Source of the DNA: CAZEVY01 sp964515555
Lineage (GTDB): Bacteria > Acidobacteriota > Terriglobia > Bryobacterales > Bryobacteraceae
NCBI GenBank assembly: GCA_964515555.1
Contig: CAZEVY010000044.1
Coordinates: 1-38,105, forward strand
Length of the DNA stretch: 38,105 bases
Direction: 5' to 3'
Shown here: positions 36,110-38,105 of the stretch, piece after piece
Layout of the letters: every line of letters starts with the position of its first letter
How positions within the stretch are numbered: the first letter of the stretch is position 1
Translations under genes and position numbers: made by a program
The notes under the pieces: generated by a model
Told to the model about the DNA's origin: nothing
What the model saw: only the letters and a program-made list of their open reading frames with translations
The model's database searches: none

Positions 36110-36127
36110 ATGGCTCTACGCGTGCGC
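36110..36127 (+). promoter_or_regulatory. candidate sigma-54 promoter for the gene at 36141
   Basis: ATGGCTCTACGCGTGCGC has GG (36112) and GC (36124) exactly 10 bases apart, 78 bp after the enhancer-like element. The predicted leader before ATG 36141 is only about 4 bases, which weakens the case. Confidence 0.35.
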
Positions 36128-36140
36128 AAGCAAGATTGTC

Positions 36141-36809
36141 ATGAGCAGGCTGGCCGGCTTACTGGCGCTCGGAATGATTCCGGGCGTCGCCCTGGCGGGC
36201 GACCTTTCCACCTACCGTACTTTCCGCCTCGGTTCGGACCTGGCGGCGGTCGCCAAACAGTCGGGCGCAAGCCCCGCTCAGGCGAGGATCATGCATCGCC
36301 GGCCGGCACTCATCCAGGAACTGGATTGGCGCCCGCAGCCTGTCGGCTCCTCGTCCCGGCCCGAAACGGTCAAAGAAGTGGTCTTCCGTTTCCTCAACGG
36401 CGACCTCTACCGGATCGCGATCCAATACGACCGTTACGACACGGAGGGCATGACGGCCGACGATTTTGTCGAAGCGATCTCGGCGACCTATGGTGTCGCC
36501 TCAAAGCCCATCCCTCCGGCCATCGCCGCGGTGGGGCGCGACGGCGACCGGGAGGATCTGGTCGCGCAATGGCAGGATGCGCTGTACCGCTTCGACCTGA
36601 TCCGATCCTCCTACGGGCCAAGCTACCGGCTGGTCGGCGTCCTGAAGAGACTGGAAGGCCCGGCCCGTGCGGCCGCACTGGAAGCGAGTCGTCTCGACGA
36701 CCAGGAAGCGCCGCAAAGGGATGCCGCCCGGATCGCCGACGAAGAGGATGCGGCCAGGGCCCGGCTCGAAAAAGCAAGGCTTCTGAACAAACCGAAATTT
36801 CGACCGTAG
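36141..36809 (+). CDS. exported hypothetical protein
   Basis: This 222-residue protein has a signal peptide (MSRLAGLLALGMIPGVALA) and a mature part with YRTFRLGSDLAAVAKQSG, RRPALIQELDWRP, VKEVVFRFLNGDLYRIAIQYDRYDTEGM and FVEAISATYG. This strand-helix pattern resembles acidobacterial periplasmic hypotheticals with a 'FxLGxxLxxVA' opening. A helical, charged C-terminus (about 165-222) follows. I do not know a function. The gene lies downstream of the sigma-54 activator and copy 3 of the enhancer-like element. Confidence 0.75.
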   Translation: MSRLAGLLALGMIPGVALAGDLSTYRTFRLGSDLAAVAKQSGASPAQARIMHRRPALIQELDWRPQPVGSSSRPETVKEVVFRFLNGDLYRIAIQYDRYDTEGMTADDFVEAISATYGVASKPIPPAIAAVGRDGDREDLVAQWQDALYRFDLIRSSYGPSYRLVGVLKRLEGPARAAALEASRLDDQEAPQRDAARIADEEDAARARLEKARLLNKPKFRP

Positions 36810-36821
36810 CGCCGATCTCGG

Positions 36822-37226
36822 ATGGACCGTTACATGACTCCGAATATCGAAACATGGGAAAACGAGGGAGGATCGCCGGCGCCGGCGGGCGTCTCCACCG
36901 GCCCCCCAGCCGCAAACATGACCGGCTCCGACGCACAAGTGGAGTGGGCGGGGCGCATCCGGCGCCTGGTGGATGCCGAGTTCGACCGCGTGGCCGCGAC
37001 GTTCCGCTCGGTTGCCGCCAGGCAGGCCGGCGGCGCGCGCGCCGAAACCGAAGCCGTAATCGCGATCCTCGAGGACAAGCGCGCGGAAGTGATGGCCAGG
37101 AAACAGGCCGGCTACTTCATCCACGACTGGCAGGAGATCGGCGATCAGGTCCGCCGGATGATCTTTGACGATCCCCGGTACGGGGCAATCCAGAGCAACC
37201 GCAACAAGAGGCTGACCGCATCATGA
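36822..37226 (+). CDS. conserved hypothetical protein overlapping groES
   Basis: This 134-residue cytoplasmic protein has a Pro/Gly/Ala-rich N-terminus (1 to about 35). A helical conserved part follows: VEWAGRIRRLVDAEFDRVAATFRSVAA, VIAILEDKRAEVMARKQAGYFIHDWQEIGDQVRRMIFDD. I recall similar proteins next to chaperonin or other stress genes, without a function. Its stop overlaps the groES start as ATGA, so the two are translated together. ATG 36834 is an alternative start with GGATGGA upstream. Confidence 0.75.
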   Translation: MDRYMTPNIETWENEGGSPAPAGVSTGPPAANMTGSDAQVEWAGRIRRLVDAEFDRVAATFRSVAARQAGGARAETEAVIAILEDKRAEVMARKQAGYFIHDWQEIGDQVRRMIFDDPRYGAIQSNRNKRLTAS

Positions 37227-37573
37227 ACATTCGACCTTTGTACGACCGCATCGTGGTCAAGCGGATCGCGGAACAGGAGACCACGCGCAGCGGCATCATC
37301 ATTCCCGATTCCGCGAAGGAGAAACCCCAGGAGGGTGAAGTCATGGCCGTGGGTCATGGCAAGCGTCTGGAAGACGGCAAACTCACCCCGCTGAACGTCA
37401 AGGCCGGCGACCGCATCCTGTTCGGAAAGTACTCCGGCAGCGAGATCACGCTGGATGGCGTCGAGTACATCATCATGCGCGAGGACGACGTGCTCGGCCT
37501 TCTGGACGCCTCCGCTCCGGCCGCTGCCACCCCGGCCCCCGCCACACGCCCAGCGTCCAAGAAAAAGGCCTGA
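37223..37573 (+). CDS. groES: co-chaperonin GroES
   Basis: This 116-residue GroES caps the GroEL chamber during protein folding. The core has NIRPLYDRIVVKRIAEQETTRSGIIIPDSAKEKPQEGEVMAVG, with the mobile loop around TTRSGIIIP, then VKAGDRILFGKYSGSEITLDGVEYIIMREDDVLGLL. After the usual end at about residue 96 it has a 20-residue Ala/Pro/Thr tail ending in a short Lys stretch (SKKKA), which is unusual. It starts inside the stop of the preceding gene and is followed by groEL after 31 bp. No CIRCE-type inverted repeat is visible upstream. Confidence 0.97.
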   Translation: MNIRPLYDRIVVKRIAEQETTRSGIIIPDSAKEKPQEGEVMAVGHGKRLEDGKLTPLNVKAGDRILFGKYSGSEITLDGVEYIIMREDDVLGLLDASAPAAATPAPATRPASKKKA

Positions 37574-37604
37574 CCGGCATTGTTCGCCCTCAAAGGAATC
37601 ATCC

Positions 37605-38105
37605 ATGGCAAAGCAGATCACTTACAGCGACGACTCCCGCCAGGCGATCCTGCGCGGCGTGAACCAACTCGCCGAAGCGGTGAAGGTGACTCTCGGCCCC
37701 CGCGGGCGCAATGTCGTGCTCGAAAAGAAATTCGGCGGGCCGACGATCACCAAGGATGGCGTGACCGTCGCCAAGGAGGTCGAACTAAAGAATCCGCTGG
37801 AGAACATGGGCGCGCAGATGGTGCGCGAAGTCGCCTCGAAGACCTCCGACGTGGCGGGTGACGGCACCACCACCGCCACGATTCTGGCGCAGGCGATCTT
37901 CCGCGAGGGCGTCAAGGCGGTGACGGCGGGCGCGAACCCGATGGCCATCAAGCGCGGCATCGACAAGGCGGTCGAGGTGGTGATCGGCGAGGTCCAGAAG
38001 CTCTCCAAGCCTGTCTCCGGCGACATGATCGCCCAGGTCGGCAGCATTTCGGCCAACAGCGACTCCGCCATCGGCGCCATCATCGCCGAAGCCATGAAGA
38101 AAGTC
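37605..38105 (+). CDS. groEL: chaperonin GroEL, 5' part
   Basis: The first 167 codons are in the window and the gene continues past the right edge. MAKQITYSDDSRQAILRGVN, VTLGPRGRNVVLEKKFGGPTITKDGVTVAKEVEL, and the ATP-binding DVAGDGTTTATILAQAIF are all standard. AAGGA lies 7 bases before ATG 37605. It forms the usual pair with groES upstream. Confidence 0.98.
   Translation, partial: MAKQITYSDDSRQAILRGVNQLAEAVKVTLGPRGRNVVLEKKFGGPTITKDGVTVAKEVELKNPLENMGAQMVREVASKTSDVAGDGTTTATILAQAIFREGVKAVTAGANPMAIKRGIDKAVEVVIGEVQKLSKPVSGDMIAQVGSISANSDSAIGAIIAEAMKKV

Noticed and set aside
36107..37168. 353-codon plus-strand frame starting MMALRVRKQD
   Set aside because: It overlaps two better genes in another frame (signal-peptide protein and groES-linked hypothetical) and is Arg/Pro/Gly-rich without protein-like segments.
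35995..37222. CIRCE (HrcA) element before groES
   Set aside because: No TTAGCACTC-N9-GAGTGCTAA-like repeat is present upstream; the gene is read from an overlapping upstream gene.

Overview
The window is a high-GC bacterial scaffold carrying one assembly gap of exactly 100 N (27127-27226). The gene content points to Acidobacteriota, most likely a Bryobacterales/Solibacter-like lineage. The pointers are a VWFA-related protein of acidobacterial type, a class D-like sortase in a Gram-negative setting (OmpA, cytochrome bc, PBP1 and lipoprotein-type proteins are present), a characteristic P-loop protein upstream of a molybdoenzyme operon, and several small conserved hypotheticals I associate with that phylum. 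This placement rests on recognition, not on a search.

Region 1 (1-10834, minus strand) is one tightly coupled respiratory operon. In transcription order it encodes an Rrf2-type regulator, a GltD-like FAD/iron-sulfur NAD(P)H oxidoreductase, a Rieske protein, a fused cytochrome b, a seven-heme cytochrome c, a Tat-exported type II DMSO-reductase-family alpha subunit resembling nitrite oxidoreductase/nitrate reductase, its four-cluster iron-sulfur beta subunit, and the start of one more gene. Most junctions are ATGA or 1-base overlaps. Together the parts could form a complete chain from NAD(P)H through quinone and a bc-type complex to a periplasmic molybdoenzyme, or run in reverse.

Region 2 (10835-11653, plus strand) holds a P-loop MobB-like gene. 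Its 3' tail lies over a decayed antisense fragment of a beta-propeller gene.

Region 3 (11654-22107, minus strand) is an envelope and carbohydrate cluster. A secreted protein with a C-terminal LPATAS-TM-Arg sorting signal comes first. It is followed by a malic/malolactic-type enzyme lacking the usual catalytic tyrosine and by a small membrane protein. Six genes with overlapping or nearly touching ends follow: VWFA protein, sortase, GT4 fused to a helical glycosidase-like domain, GH130, GT4, GH130.

Region 4 (22108-36809) is dominated by stress and envelope genes: a DksA/TraR-type protein, Lmo0937- and Thivi_2564-type small membrane proteins, a glycine-zipper protein, a ricin-lectin/M48 protease, a STAS protein, a SYLF protein, an OmpA protein with an 18-residue tandem repeat, a PBP1-type synthase, a LolA-like protein and a sigma-54 activator with PAS sensors. 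The most novel signal is here. A 32-bp element made of two GACC-N6-GGTC dyads with an 18-bp period occurs in three intergenic regions, and its second dyad with a conserved central ATA occurs in two more. Four of the five lie 37-78 bp upstream of TGG-N9-TGC sequences that fit sigma-54 -24/-12 promoters. One of these precedes the activator gene itself. I infer a local, autoregulated sigma-54 stress regulon.

Region 5 (36822-38105) is a conserved hypothetical gene overlapping groES, followed by the start of groEL. I saw no tRNA, rRNA, CRISPR array, insertion sequence or prophage.
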